Shown one piece after another: positions 43,300 to 52,979 of a stretch of DNA of 64,000 bases. The stretch is from positions 194,337 to 258,336 of the forward strand of contig DATJCX010000047.1 of assembly GCA_035497735.1 (NCBI GenBank), given 5' to 3'. This DNA is from Brumimicrobium sp035497735. Its GTDB lineage: Bacteria; Bacteroidota; Bacteroidia; Flavobacteriales_D; Crocinitomicaceae. A program made the translations under genes and the position numbers. Within the stretch, counting starts at the first letter, position 1. Every line of letters begins with the position of its first letter. The notes beneath the pieces are model-generated. The model searched no databases, had not been told where the DNA came from, and saw only the letters and a list, made by a program, of their open reading frames with translations.

Positions 43300-43402
43300 C
43301 GTAAATGTATCGAAGTCTAGCGCTTGGAAGGAAGAGTAAATAATTAACAGTAGCCTTCCCCTGCTCTCATTTTCTTTCTCACTCTGTGTTATTACTCTGT
43401 AA

Positions 43403-46021
43403 CTACTTCCCTCCCACCATTTTCTTGATTTCATTGAGTTTAAACAACGCTTCAACAGGTGTTAAGGTATCGATATCTAAACTTAAAACTTCTTCACGAA
43501 TATTTTCTAAAACTGGGTCGTCTAGCTGGAAGAAACTCAATTGCATATTATCTGCATTACCTGCGTCTTTTACCTTTTCTCTATCAGAGCCTCGGTTTGA
43601 AGCTTCTAGCTCCTTTAACATCTTTGTAGCACGTTCCACAACGGCATTAGGCATTCCTGCTAATTTTGCTACGTGTATTCCGAAACTGTGTTCACTTCCG
43701 CCTTCGATTAGTTTTCTTAAGAAGAGAATCTTTGTTCCAACTTCTTTGACAGAAACAGTATAGTTTTTAATTCTAGGGAATTTATTCGTCATTTCATTCA
43801 ACTCATGGTAGTGGGTTGCAAACAGAGTTTTACATTTTGCTGCTGGATGTTGGTGAATATATTCGGCAATCGCCCAAGCGATTGAAATTCCATCATACGT
43901 ACTCGTTCCTCGTCCTATCTCATCCAAAAGCACCAAACTCCTAGGAGAAAGGTTGTTTAGAATACTAGCTGTTTCGTTCATCTCCACCATAAAAGTAGAT
44001 TCTCCAGAAGAAATATTATCAGAAGCACCTACTCTAGTAAATACCTTGTCAACGATTCCTAGTTTAGCCGACTTTGCAGGAACAAAACAACCAATTTGCG
44101 ACATGATTGAAATCAAAGCAGTTTGTCTCAAAATCGCACTCTTACCCGACATATTTGGTCCGGTAATCATAATGATTTGCTGTGTTTCATTGTCTAAAAA
44201 CACATCGTTTGGAATATATGCTTCACCCAACTTCAAATGTTGCTCAATAACAGGATGACGACCTTCTTTAATGTCGATAGCAAAGCCATCATTCATTTCT
44301 GGACGTGCATAGTTATTATCCTTAGAAATCTTCGCAAAAGAAGCGAAACAGTCCAACTGACCGATTAAGAAAGCATTAAATTGAATCGGATTAATGTAAT
44401 CCGCCATTGCTAGCATTAATTCAGTAAACAATTGACGCTCTAGAATTTCAATTTTTCCTTCCGCTCCTAAAATCTTCTCTTCGTAGATTTTAAGTTCCTC
44501 CGTTATATATCTTTCAGAACCTACTAAAGTTTGCTTTCTAACCCAGTCTTCTGGAACCTTATCTTTGTGGGTGTTTCTAACTTCTATAAAATAACCAAAT
44601 ACATTGTTGTACCCAACTTTTAAACTTGTGATACCCGTATTTTCTGCTTCTCTTTGCTGCAACTCTTCTAGGTAATTTCTACCGGTCGCCAACAAGGTTC
44701 TCAATTCGTCCAATTCTGCATTATATCCATCGGCGATTACCTTTCCTTTTCCAACTTGAATGGCAGGGTCTTCGTGTAATTGCCCGATAATCAAATCTGT
44801 CAATGCCTCACATGGATTTATTCGATCAGCAATACTTACTAAAGCATTTACCTTTGTTTCCTTCAACAACGCACGTATCGGTTGCATTTCCAGTAAAGTG
44901 TTTTTTAGCTGATTTACCTCCTTAGGATTAACTTTTCCAACGGCAATTTTGGACGCCAAACGTTCTAAATCGTATATTCCACCTAAGCGTTCTCCTAACT
45001 CAAAAGCGATGTTATCATTTTCTATCAAGGCCTGAACAGCGTCCAAACGGTTCTCTATCGCCTTTAAATCTTTCAGTGGAAGAACCAACCAACGCTTCAT
45101 CATTCTCCCGCCCATTGGCGTTGAAGTCTTGTCTAAAACAGAAAGTAAAGTCGCACCATTTTCATGCGGTGAGAAAACCAATTCCAAGTTTCTTGCAGTA
45201 AAGCGGTCCAACCAAACATATTTATCCTCTTCAATTCTTGAAATTTTCGTGATATGGCCCAACTGTTTATGTTCCGTATAAGAAACATACTGCATAATTG
45301 CACCTGCAGCGATAATTCCTTCGGTCAACTCTTCAACTCCAAAACCTTTTAAGTTTTTCGTATTAAAATGTTGATTTAAGGATTCCCTTCCATAGTCTTC
45401 TGAATAAATCCAATCTTCTTGGCGGAAAGTATAAAAACGGTCACCAAAAGTATCTTTAAACTTGCGTTCTTGTTGACGACAGTATAGCACTTCAGAAGGC
45501 TCAAAACCTTGCATTAGTTTATCGATATACTCTTCGTTTCCTTGTGCTATAAGAAATTCTCCTGTAGAAATATCTAGAAAAGCCACACCATTCTCTTTTT
45601 TACCTAAGTGAACAGCTGCTAGGAAATTATTCTTTTTTTGTTCTAAAACTTGGTCGTTTAATGCTACACCTGGTGTTACCAATTCAGTAACACCACGTTT
45701 CACAATTGTTTTAGTCAATTTCGGGTCTTCCAATTGGTCGCAAATAGCAACACGTTCACCAGCGCGCACCAACTTTGGCAAATAAACCTGTAAAGAATGA
45801 TGTGGAAAACCAGCCAACTCAATATGAGAAGCGGCACCGTTTTTACGTTTTGTTAAAATAATTCCTAAAATTCGAGAAGCCTTTATAGCATCTTCCCCAA
45901 AAGTTTCGTAAAAATCCCCTACTCTAAACAATAGCATAGCGGTTGGATGCTTGGCTTTTATTCCATTATACTGCCTCATCAAAGGAGTTTCTTCCGATTT
46001 TTCTTTTTTTGTCTTTGCCAA
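43403..46021 (-). CDS. mutS: DNA mismatch repair protein MutS
   Basis: Full-length MutS (872 residues). Mismatch-binding motif GDFYETFGEDA (FYE near residue 33), the lever/clamp core, Walker A GPNMSGKSAILRQ, FMVEMNETA, Walker B VLLDEIGRGTSTYDG and the C-terminal helix-turn-helix/dimer tail. It recognises mispairs and starts mismatch repair. A TAAATTTG box (46077-46070 on the minus strand) about 48 nt before the ATG is a possible -7 element. It converges with rnz on the repeat island. Confidence 0.97.
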   Translation of the reverse strand: MAKTKKEKSEETPLMRQYNGIKAKHPTAMLLFRVGDFYETFGEDAIKASRILGIILTKRKNGAASHIELAGFPHHSLQVYLPKLVRAGERVAICDQLEDPKLTKTIVKRGVTELVTPGVALNDQVLEQKKNNFLAAVHLGKKENGVAFLDISTGEFLIAQGNEEYIDKLMQGFEPSEVLYCRQQERKFKDTFGDRFYTFRQEDWIYSEDYGRESLNQHFNTKNLKGFGVEELTEGIIAAGAIMQYVSYTEHKQLGHITKISRIEEDKYVWLDRFTARNLELVFSPHENGATLLSVLDKTSTPMGGRMMKRWLVLPLKDLKAIENRLDAVQALIENDNIAFELGERLGGIYDLERLASKIAVGKVNPKEVNQLKNTLLEMQPIRALLKETKVNALVSIADRINPCEALTDLIIGQLHEDPAIQVGKGKVIADGYNAELDELRTLLATGRNYLEELQQREAENTGITSLKVGYNNVFGYFIEVRNTHKDKVPEDWVRKQTLVGSERYITEELKIYEEKILGAEGKIEILERQLFTELMLAMADYINPIQFNAFLIGQLDCFASFAKISKDNNYARPEMNDGFAIDIKEGRHPVIEQHLKLGEAYIPNDVFLDNETQQIIMITGPNMSGKSAILRQTALISIMSQIGCFVPAKSAKLGIVDKVFTRVGASDNISSGESTFMVEMNETASILNNLSPRSLVLLDEIGRGTSTYDGISIAWAIAEYIHQHPAAKCKTLFATHYHELNEMTNKFPRIKNYTVSVKEVGTKILFLRKLIEGGSEHSFGIHVAKLAGMPNAVVERATKMLKELEASNRGSDREKVKDAGNADNMQLSFFQLDDPVLENIREEVLSLDIDTLTPVEALFKLNEIKKMVGGK

Positions 46022-46119
46022 AATGAATTACTTCTTTATATATTTATAAATTGCAACTTGTAAACATACCAAATTTATTGGGGAAAGCCCTGAAACACGC
46101 ATAACAGTTATCAAAAATT

Positions 46120-46653
46120 ATGAACAAAAAACTAAAGCTTTGGGAGTTAAATCGCCCGTCAGTAGAAGAGTTTAAAGCACAAGAAAAGTTTCCTTTGATT
46201 GTCGTGTTAGACAATATTCGCAGTTTAGCCAATGTAGGAACCTTTTTTAGAACGGCAGATTCTTTCAATGTATCGAAAGTAATACTAGGTGGAATTACGG
46301 CTCAACCGCCACATAGAGAGATACAGAAAACAGCTTTAGGTGCAACAGAATCAATTGAATGGGAACATCATGAGGATTTGGTTTCACTCATGAAAACATA
46401 TCAAGAAAAAGGCTATAAAGTTTACGCTGTTGAACAAACAGAGCAAACTACCTTCCTACAAAACGTTGAAATTGATCAGAATCAAGCGCATGTTTTAATC
46501 TTCGGAAACGAAGTAGATGGTGTTCAACAAGAGTTGGTAAATATTGCTGACCAAGTGTTAGAAATTCCACAATTTGGTACGAAACATAGTTTAAACGTTT
46601 CTGTATGCGCTGGTGTGGTGCTTTGGGAGTTTGTTAGAGCGTTTAAATCGTAA
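46120..46653 (+). CDS. TrmH/SpoU family RNA 2'-O-methyltransferase
   Basis: A 177-residue SPOUT methyltransferase. The three family motifs are visible: motif 1 LDNIRSLANVGTFFRTADSF, motif 2 HVLIFGNEVDGVQQELV, motif 3 EIPQFGTKHSLNVSVCAGVVLWEF, which form the trefoil knot binding S-adenosylmethionine. There is no N-terminal RNA-binding extension, so it is the minimal type like TrmL; whether the target is tRNA or rRNA cannot be said. Divergent from mutS and followed by a strong terminator. Confidence 0.9.
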   Translation: MNKKLKLWELNRPSVEEFKAQEKFPLIVVLDNIRSLANVGTFFRTADSFNVSKVILGGITAQPPHREIQKTALGATESIEWEHHEDLVSLMKTYQEKGYKVYAVEQTEQTTFLQNVEIDQNQAHVLIFGNEVDGVQQELVNIADQVLEIPQFGTKHSLNVSVCAGVVLWEFVRAFKS

Positions 46654-46680
46654 AAAGGATTGTCAAAGTTCCATAAATAC

Positions 46681-46708
46681 AAAAGCCGATGTTTGAACAT
46701 CGGCTTTT
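46681..46708. terminator. Bidirectional terminator
   Basis: Perfect 13-bp stem AAAAGCCGATGTT / AACATCGGCTTTT with a 2-nt loop and A/T tails on both sides, between convergent genes ending at 46653 and 46738. Confidence 0.92.
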
Positions 46709-46737
46709 GTATATATATGTTTTTACAGATTAAAGCA

Positions 46738-48294
46738 TTATATCTTTAACAACATCTGAACAATAGATATTTTAGATAAAACACTAACAAGGAATGTTCC
46801 ATCACCAAAATCTTCTGTACGGCTAATATAAATAGCTCCACCCTTTACATTCGGTATTTGAACGCTTTTAAGATTAACTTTCCCTGAAGTTGAATCAAAA
46901 GTTACATGTCTAACACATTGTTGTTTTGCTGTATAGAACATTTCATTTGCTCTAGGTTTAATTGTTTTTCCAGCTAAAATATCTTGATTTTTTTGGTATA
47001 CATCATCTGACATATTGAATATCATATTGTAATTTCCACTTGCATCAACAAAATCAATAGCCCCACTCAATCCTGAAGTACCTCTTACCTTTGATACTTT
47101 ATCTAGATAAACCTGCCAAACAATTTCATCATCAGCATTGATTTTAACAGCTAAAACACCTCTGTCTATATCATAGTAATCACCTTTATTAGTATAGTAA
47201 CCATAGTTTGCATTTAAGTTAAGATAAACTGAACCATCTTCTAAAGATTGGAATCCTCCTAGGTCAAACCTTTTCATATCAATGTTAGTTTTAACCCAGA
47301 TAGAAGGCTTCATTTCAGAATTATCAAACTCAATATGCGTATTTTCTAATTCATCTTTTTCTGCGTTATATCTGTATAGGTTAACATCAAGTGACTTTCC
47401 GTCTTCATCTTTTGAAGCGATTGCATACGCCAAACGACCTTTATCATCCAATGTTTTTCCGATAAATGAATTTAAAACACGTTGCTCCTTAGGTGCTAAC
47501 TCTAAAAAACGAGGGTCTTGATCTTCATTTCTAGGGAAGTACATTAGAGATGATTTAGATAGCATATTGAATCTACCACCTTTTTTCTCTCTTGCAAGTT
47601 CCTTAACAACTGTAACAACATCACCATTGGCTAGCATTTGAATATCTTCAAACACAATAATGTGGTTGTTGTCAGTTGCAGAAAACATCATTTCATTAAT
47701 TTCTTCAAAACTACCATCCAAAAGTACAACCTTTGCATACGATAAACCTTCACCTTTATCAACTTGGTAGTTATAACGAACTAGGTAACTATCATCAACC
47801 TCATTATAGTCAATAGTAACTTCCTGAATAAACTTCTCTTTAGATACACCCAACAAAAAGTTGGCAAGGTTTTGTTTAGCTTCAATAGTTCCACTAATTA
47901 AATCAGTAACTTTCTTTTCGTTTAACTTCTTTAATTTCGAATCATATTGTTGAATCCATAAACTAGGAGTTCCACTTTTTTCATCATGAATAACATAACA
48001 TGCAATTAAGTGCTCCCCAATAACCTTATAAAACTCAGCTTTATAATGATTATTATTCATACTTAATGTCATTGGCGTTTGAGCAATTACATTTCCACCT
48101 TTCGATGCAACCATAATTTCAGCTCTTGTCTCTCTATCTCTCCCACCGTATGAGTATACATTTTTTTCAATCGCTCCAACGAAAGTATATTTCTTATACG
48201 TTTCTAGCGGAGTTAATTTGACGTTTTGTGCACTCAGCGAAAAACTAAATAACGCTGAAAAAAATAGTGCAACAATCATTTTTCTATTTTTCAT
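46738..48294 (-). CDS. Exported protein of unknown function
   Basis: A 518-residue protein with a clear signal peptide (residues 1-22, ending LSAQ). The rest is mainly beta-strand with repeated patterns of the kind IVFEDIQMLANGDVVTVV, NIDMKRFDLGGFQSLEDGSVYLNLN and GSVYLN/GDGTFLVS, as in seven-bladed propeller-like envelope proteins of Bacteroidetes. No catalytic motif and no C-terminal type IX secretion signal were recognised. It follows the M48 protease gene by 12 nt and is surely co-expressed with it. Confidence 0.75.
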   Translation of the reverse strand: MKNRKMIVALFFSALFSFSLSAQNVKLTPLETYKKYTFVGAIEKNVYSYGGRDRETRAEIMVASKGGNVIAQTPMTLSMNNNHYKAEFYKVIGEHLIACYVIHDEKSGTPSLWIQQYDSKLKKLNEKKVTDLISGTIEAKQNLANFLLGVSKEKFIQEVTIDYNEVDDSYLVRYNYQVDKGEGLSYAKVVLLDGSFEEINEMMFSATDNNHIIVFEDIQMLANGDVVTVVKELAREKKGGRFNMLSKSSLMYFPRNEDQDPRFLELAPKEQRVLNSFIGKTLDDKGRLAYAIASKDEDGKSLDVNLYRYNAEKDELENTHIEFDNSEMKPSIWVKTNIDMKRFDLGGFQSLEDGSVYLNLNANYGYYTNKGDYYDIDRGVLAVKINADDEIVWQVYLDKVSKVRGTSGLSGAIDFVDASGNYNMIFNMSDDVYQKNQDILAGKTIKPRANEMFYTAKQQCVRHVTFDSTSGKVNLKSVQIPNVKGGAIYISRTEDFGDGTFLVSVLSKISIVQMLLKI

Positions 48295-48306
48295 TTGTTT
48301 TATTTT

Positions 48307-50409
48307 TTACTTTTTAATATTTTGAAATAATCGAAGCAATAAATTATTCACTCCATTTACACCAATACTTGCTTTAATTTTATAATTATAGTTTTCAACT
48401 TCATTTGTCAAGGTATCAAGAACCAACATTGTTCCCTTCATTTGTCTTCCTTCTGCTACGAAGTCTGCATAAAAGAAAACCACTGTTGAGCCACTAAACC
48501 TATCAAAAAGTTTTTGAGCTTCTTCTTGCTCAGGATAACATCCACCGATATACCCAGTTGAATTTCTTTGGAAAAGAATATAGTCATACAAAATAGGTAG
48601 AACATTGTATTCTTCGACAGTAAAATCTGTAAATAAACGATATTGAAAATCCTCAAATTGAACTCTACTCAACCTCTTTTCGATTAAATTATTGAATGTT
48701 TCTTCAAATTTAAAAGCTTCAAGCGGCGCTAGAGAACCTTTCTTCGTTGCTGAAAAATGAGTCAGTGCTAAGACATAAACTTCTTGTTCTCTTTTATCGA
48801 TTTTCTTTTCCTCTTTGGATTTATTTTCTATTCTTTCTTCAATATATTCCTTTTGCTTTGCTTCGTACGCTGTTATGAAATCCTCATTATTAACGAGGTC
48901 ATCTAGCAAGTAATAAGCAAAATGCTCATCCGTTAAAGGTCGAACACTTTGTGAAGAACTATTTTGTTGTTGAATTTGAGAAATTTTATCATACTTTGAT
49001 TTAACTTCTTCCACATCAACTTCAATTCCATTTTGTTCCAACTTCTCTTTCTCCCCTAAAGCCAAGGCATCATAAAAGCTAATCTTCTCAAGTGTTTTCA
49101 CATCCAATGAACGATTATAAGCTAAGGTTTTTATTGCTAAATCTCTTATGCCTTGAATGTTTTTACTCTCTGGGAATAATTTATAGACATCTTCAATCAT
49201 TCTCATAGAAAGTAAACCCATCTCCTCTTTATCTATCTGATTAAAGAAATAATACAAGGAAGAAATACTACCTTCTATCCTATTTGTATTCTTCAGGAAT
49301 GAACGTTTTCCACCAGCTAGATAGATTTTATTAATTTCTAACCAAAAAGAAGCTTTCAACTCGGCTAAATACTCGTTTTCTGGATATTTTTCATTTAGAA
49401 TAAAGGTTTCATACAAACCTTTAACATAAGTTCCATTCAATAAGCGCATACGAACAGTTTCAAATCGCGCTAAATCACGAACACGTTCAAAGTCTTCTTT
49501 TGGCAAGAAGTTTTTATTATTCTGCCAATTTTTAAACTCATTAGCCGCTTTTGCAACCTCTGCTTTTCTTGTTTTAATATTCGGATGCGTATTTAGAATA
49601 TCTGTATAGTCTTCAAAAGCTTTGATAGGATTAGAGGATTCAGGGAAATAACTAGTAGGAATATATATATTCTCATTTTTAAAGAAAGAAGGATCTACTT
49701 TTACTTCATCAAAAGGAAGGTAGGAATACATCAAGACTAAGAAAGTAATATCTATCTCATCCTTACTATATCCAGCATCGTGATACATTTTAATAGCGTT
49801 CACATCCGCCTCGATTTCATGTTCTTTTGATATTTGGGATAACTTTAAGAATGAAAAGTCATCATCTAATATTTTATCCTTTCTATTGGCATACGATTTT
49901 TGTAAATGTTTTTCATTATAATGTGAAACTTCGTGTGCTAAAACAAAAGCCAATTGCGCTTCATTTTCAATTTGAGCAAGCATTCCCGTAGTAACGAAAA
50001 CAACACCAGGTTCCATCATCAAGGCATTGGTGTAATTGCTTTTTAAAACAAAGAATGAGATTTTATTGGCAATATTCGGAGTGTTTTTTAAGATTTTTTG
50101 TCCTACCTTTTCAACATATTGTGTCAATGGATCGCCGAATAAAACATCTCCGGACTTAAACATATTCATTAAGGCCAATTCGACAAACTGAGCGTACTCT
50201 TGTTGGTCTTTTTCTTTTGTGATAATACTAGGGTCGATTTCAGATGCAATAACATCCTCAAATGAATTCGTTAACAAAGAAGGAATTTCACCTGATGCTC
50301 TAATAACCTGATAATCATAGGCAATATCAATTTCTTGCGCCTGTGTTGAAGACGTAAAGCAAGAAAATATGGAAAGTACGAGTAATCTTGTAATGTGCGT
50401 TTTTATCAT
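48307..50409 (-). CDS. M48-family metalloprotease, exported
   Basis: About 700 residues from the ATG at 50409 (MIKTHITRLLVLSIFSCF), which gives a proper signal peptide; an upstream ATG at 50442 adds 11 residues. The zinc motif HEVSH (159-163) with a downstream Glu-rich segment (EHEIEADVNAIKMY) defines peptidase family M48 (BepA/LoiP-like). A long helical C-terminal region (about 300-620, TPR-like) follows. BepA-like enzymes survey outer membrane protein assembly in the periplasm; that role is an inference. Upstream there is a TAATTTTG box (50487-50480, minus strand). Confidence 0.87.
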   Translation of the reverse strand: MIKTHITRLLVLSIFSCFTSSTQAQEIDIAYDYQVIRASGEIPSLLTNSFEDVIASEIDPSIITKEKDQQEYAQFVELALMNMFKSGDVLFGDPLTQYVEKVGQKILKNTPNIANKISFFVLKSNYTNALMMEPGVVFVTTGMLAQIENEAQLAFVLAHEVSHYNEKHLQKSYANRKDKILDDDFSFLKLSQISKEHEIEADVNAIKMYHDAGYSKDEIDITFLVLMYSYLPFDEVKVDPSFFKNENIYIPTSYFPESSNPIKAFEDYTDILNTHPNIKTRKAEVAKAANEFKNWQNNKNFLPKEDFERVRDLARFETVRMRLLNGTYVKGLYETFILNEKYPENEYLAELKASFWLEINKIYLAGGKRSFLKNTNRIEGSISSLYYFFNQIDKEEMGLLSMRMIEDVYKLFPESKNIQGIRDLAIKTLAYNRSLDVKTLEKISFYDALALGEKEKLEQNGIEVDVEEVKSKYDKISQIQQQNSSSQSVRPLTDEHFAYYLLDDLVNNEDFITAYEAKQKEYIEERIENKSKEEKKIDKREQEVYVLALTHFSATKKGSLAPLEAFKFEETFNNLIEKRLSRVQFEDFQYRLFTDFTVEEYNVLPILYDYILFQRNSTGYIGGCYPEQEEAQKLFDRFSGSTVVFFYADFVAEGRQMKGTMLVLDTLTNEVENYNYKIKASIGVNGVNNLLLRLFQNIKK

Positions 50410-50521
50410 AATTATTAGTGGGAAATGCAAAAGTCGTTCCATTTCCTAGTGTTTAAATAAATCAACTAAAATCAAAAATCAAAATTAATAATTTTAAGTT
50501 GAATTTCAAGGATAATAGAAG

Positions 50522-51238
50522 TTATTTCGCGAATTTATCCTCGCAATCAAGTGTTTCATCCCAAATAAAGTCTTTGATATTAATTCTAGTTTCAAACCAA
50601 ATTGTTTGAGCTTGTACCTCTAAAGTATCATTTTGAGTAAAGTACAATTGAATTTCTGCTTTAGGAAGCAAGAGGTCACTTTGATCAAAATTAATTTTAC
50701 CTGTGTACTTAATATCTTTTGTAATTTGTTTCAGGTCGTTGCTAGCTAATTTACTAGCCTTACATTGCGTATAAGAAGACTTATCGATAAAGACCAAAGC
50801 TGAATCACGTGGTACGCCAACTACTCTTCCCCAGGTTCCCAACTCCATATGTTGTTGCGGCTCTTCATCATCCTCAAGAACATGAACTGCAGTGATATAA
50901 CTATCTTCAAATATAGTAAAGGTTAAACGTTTTTTTATCGTATCATTGGTGTGATAGACATAAACTTTGGGATAATCTCCTTGCTTTTTAATACTACTAA
51001 AGAAGTCTATTTTTTCCTTTAAAAAGAAGTTATAAATGTTATCTCTATTGATACCTAACTCTTCTAAAGCTGGAATTTGATTCTCAGGAAAAACAATCAA
51101 TTTATGCAAAATTGTCTTCTTCACTCTGTTGTTTGGTAACCAAGTACAACTTCTATTTCCCCACATAGAAACGACAAACAATGTTCCAATCAGTAAACCA
51201 ATTGAATAATATATTAACCTTCTTCCTAAACCTTCCAT
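50522..51238 (-). CDS. Membrane-anchored protein of unknown function
   Basis: A 238-residue protein with one N-terminal transmembrane helix (residues about 8-27, IYYSIGLLIGTLFVVSMW) followed by NRSCTWLPNNRVKK and a mixed alpha/beta periplasmic part. The N-terminal layout (helix, Cys, then PNNRV) resembles small conserved Flavobacteriia proteins often found next to alanine dehydrogenase and TsaE genes, as here. No function can be assigned. It is 97 nt downstream of ald and on the same strand. Confidence 0.7.
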   Translation of the reverse strand: MEGLGRRLIYYSIGLLIGTLFVVSMWGNRSCTWLPNNRVKKTILHKLIVFPENQIPALEELGINRDNIYNFFLKEKIDFFSSIKKQGDYPKVYVYHTNDTIKKRLTFTIFEDSYITAVHVLEDDEEPQQHMELGTWGRVVGVPRDSALVFIDKSSYTQCKASKLASNDLKQITKDIKYTGKINFDQSDLLLPKAEIQLYFTQNDTLEVQAQTIWFETRINIKDFIWDETLDCEDKFAK

Positions 51239-51335
51239 TTCGCTCTTAATTCTCTATTTTGCCCAAAGAAACAAAAAAATGTCTTTGTTAAACAATTGCA
51301 TTCAATCTTATTTCACCTAATAAAATAGCGACAAT

Positions 51336-52556
51336 CTACATTCCCATTACAAGCAATTCAATTTCCTTATAATCTAAATTGAATATTTTACCTAAAACTT
51401 CACTTGTAAGCGTACCTCTGTACATGTAAACACCACTTCTAAAACCGTAATCATTTTTAATAAGCGCAGCACAACCACCCTTGTCTCCCATTCTTACTAA
51501 GACAGGTGCAAAGATATTCGATAAAGCGAAAGAAGCAGTTCTAGAAACACGTGAAGCGATATTAGGTACACAGTAATGCGTTACGCCATATTTTTCAAAA
51601 GTTGGATTTTCATGATTGGTCAATTCTGAAGTTTCAAAGCAACCACCCTGATCGATACTAATATCAATAATAATTGCTCCGGTCTTCATATTGCTCACCA
51701 TTTCTTCGGTCACCAACAAAGGCGTCTTTCCAAATGGCGAACGAACAGCACCGATAGCAACATCAGCACGCATCAACGCCTTGCTCAATACTTTTGGTTG
51801 TAATGTAGAAGTATAAATACGCTGACCTACCGAAGTTTGTAATCTTCTTAATTTCTCTAGAGAATTATCAAAAACCTTAACAGAACATCCCAATCCAAGT
51901 GCAGAACGTGTAGCATATTCTGCCACAGTACCAGCACCTAAAATAACCACTTCTGTTGGTTGAACTCCAGCAATCTCTCCCAGCATCACTCCTTTTCCGT
52001 GCTTGTAAGAATTTAGTAATTCTGCAGCAACTAGAACAGAGGTATTCCCAGCAATTTCACCCATTGCGCGAACAACTGGGAAATGTCCAGAATTGTCACG
52101 CATATAATCCCATGCCACCGCAGTGACACGTTTTTGCATCATTTTTTGAAGCACTTTTTTGGGCTGCATAGATATTTGAAGCGCAGAAATCAAAGTTTGA
52201 TTCATTCCCATCATATCCACTTCTTCTTCAATAGGCGGTGAAACCTTAAAGATTAAGTCACATTGAAAAATAGTTTTTCTATCATAAATAATTTCAGCAC
52301 CTGCTTCGGAATAATCTTTATCTGAGAAACTCGCGTTTTCTCCAGCTTTCGTTTCGATAAGAATTTGGTGACCATTTGCCACTAATAAAGAAACAGCTTC
52401 AGGCACCAATGCTACCCTTCTCTCTTGAAAAGACAATTCTCTTGGAACTCCAATTTTTAGTCTATTCTTCTTTCTTGCAACCGCTAACATTTCTTCTTGA
52501 GGAAGTAATTTCCCTTCCTTCATCAAGCTTTTTATAATCTCTGGATCTGTCCTCAT
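51336..52556 (-). CDS. ald: Alanine dehydrogenase
   Basis: A 406-residue enzyme of the alanine dehydrogenase / transhydrogenase alpha family: RVALVPEAVSLLVANGH, KVSPP, the NAD-binding VVILGAGTVAEYATRSALGLG (about 205-225) and GAVRSPFGKTPLLVTEEMV. It interconverts alanine and pyruvate with NAD. The N-terminus has about 30 extra residues (MRTDPEIIKSLMKEGKLLPQ) relative to Bacillus Ald, the usual Bacteroidetes form. Its ATG overlaps the tsaE stop (ATGA), so the two are translationally coupled. Confidence 0.92.
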   Translation of the reverse strand: MRTDPEIIKSLMKEGKLLPQEEMLAVARKKNRLKIGVPRELSFQERRVALVPEAVSLLVANGHQILIETKAGENASFSDKDYSEAGAEIIYDRKTIFQCDLIFKVSPPIEEEVDMMGMNQTLISALQISMQPKKVLQKMMQKRVTAVAWDYMRDNSGHFPVVRAMGEIAGNTSVLVAAELLNSYKHGKGVMLGEIAGVQPTEVVILGAGTVAEYATRSALGLGCSVKVFDNSLEKLRRLQTSVGQRIYTSTLQPKVLSKALMRADVAIGAVRSPFGKTPLLVTEEMVSNMKTGAIIIDISIDQGGCFETSELTNHENPTFEKYGVTHYCVPNIASRVSRTASFALSNIFAPVLVRMGDKGGCAALIKNDYGFRSGVYMYRGTLTSEVLGKIFNLDYKEIELLVMGM

Positions 52557-52969
52557 ATTTCCATATATATTGTACGAGTCTCATCGTCTTCTTTTTTCAT
52601 ATTAACCCATACGCAACTTTCGGGTAAAAGGTTCCTAATAACTTCTGCCCATTCAATAAAAACTATGTTATCGCCATAAATATATTCTTCAATTCCGATA
52701 TCATAAGCTTCCTCTTCACTATTCAATCGATATAAGTCGAAGTGATAAACCTTTCCGAAATCAGGACTTAAATATTCATTTACATATCCGAAAGTGGGCG
52801 AACTCACCTGTTCCTCAATTCCCATCGCCTTAGCAAGATAGGAAATAAAAGTTGTTTTACCAACACCCATCTCTGCATTAAATGCAAAAATTTTATGCTC
52901 ATGAAACAACTCAACTAAATCCTTGCTGATCGTTTCTAGTTCCTCTAAGTTATTAACGTATAAAACCAT
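52553..52969 (-). CDS. tsaE: tRNA threonylcarbamoyladenosine ATPase TsaE
   Basis: A 138-residue P-loop protein: Walker A AEMGVGKTTF (33-41), switch SSPTFGYVNEY and FIEWAEVI. TsaE supports the TsaB-TsaD complex that makes t6A37 in ANN-decoding tRNAs. Gene position between porX (10 nt upstream) and ald is conserved in Flavobacteriia as far as I recall. Confidence 0.94.
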   Translation of the reverse strand: MVLYVNNLEELETISKDLVELFHEHKIFAFNAEMGVGKTTFISYLAKAMGIEEQVSSPTFGYVNEYLSPDFGKVYHFDLYRLNSEEEAYDIGIEEYIYGDNIVFIEWAEVIRNLLPESCVWVNMKKEDDETRTIYMEI

Positions 52970-52979
52970 CTTCTACAAT

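Larger units (their letters stand above)
42254..43402. other. Non-coding repeat island between convergent rnz and mutS
   Basis: 1.15 kb with no credible gene. Open frames here are short, overlap each other and follow the repeats. The contents are listed as separate repeats: a long imperfect hairpin, a 123-bp-spaced direct repeat, G-rich and C-rich mononucleotide-like stretches, and five copies of a REP-like palindrome. The 12-bp sequence AGTCTAGCGCTT occurs at 42481-42492 and again at 43314-43325, bracketing the dense part. Confidence 0.8.

Noticed and set aside
42599..43455. Several small open frames in the repeat island
   Set aside because: They follow the repeated DNA in several frames, have no family resemblance and no promoter or ribosome site.
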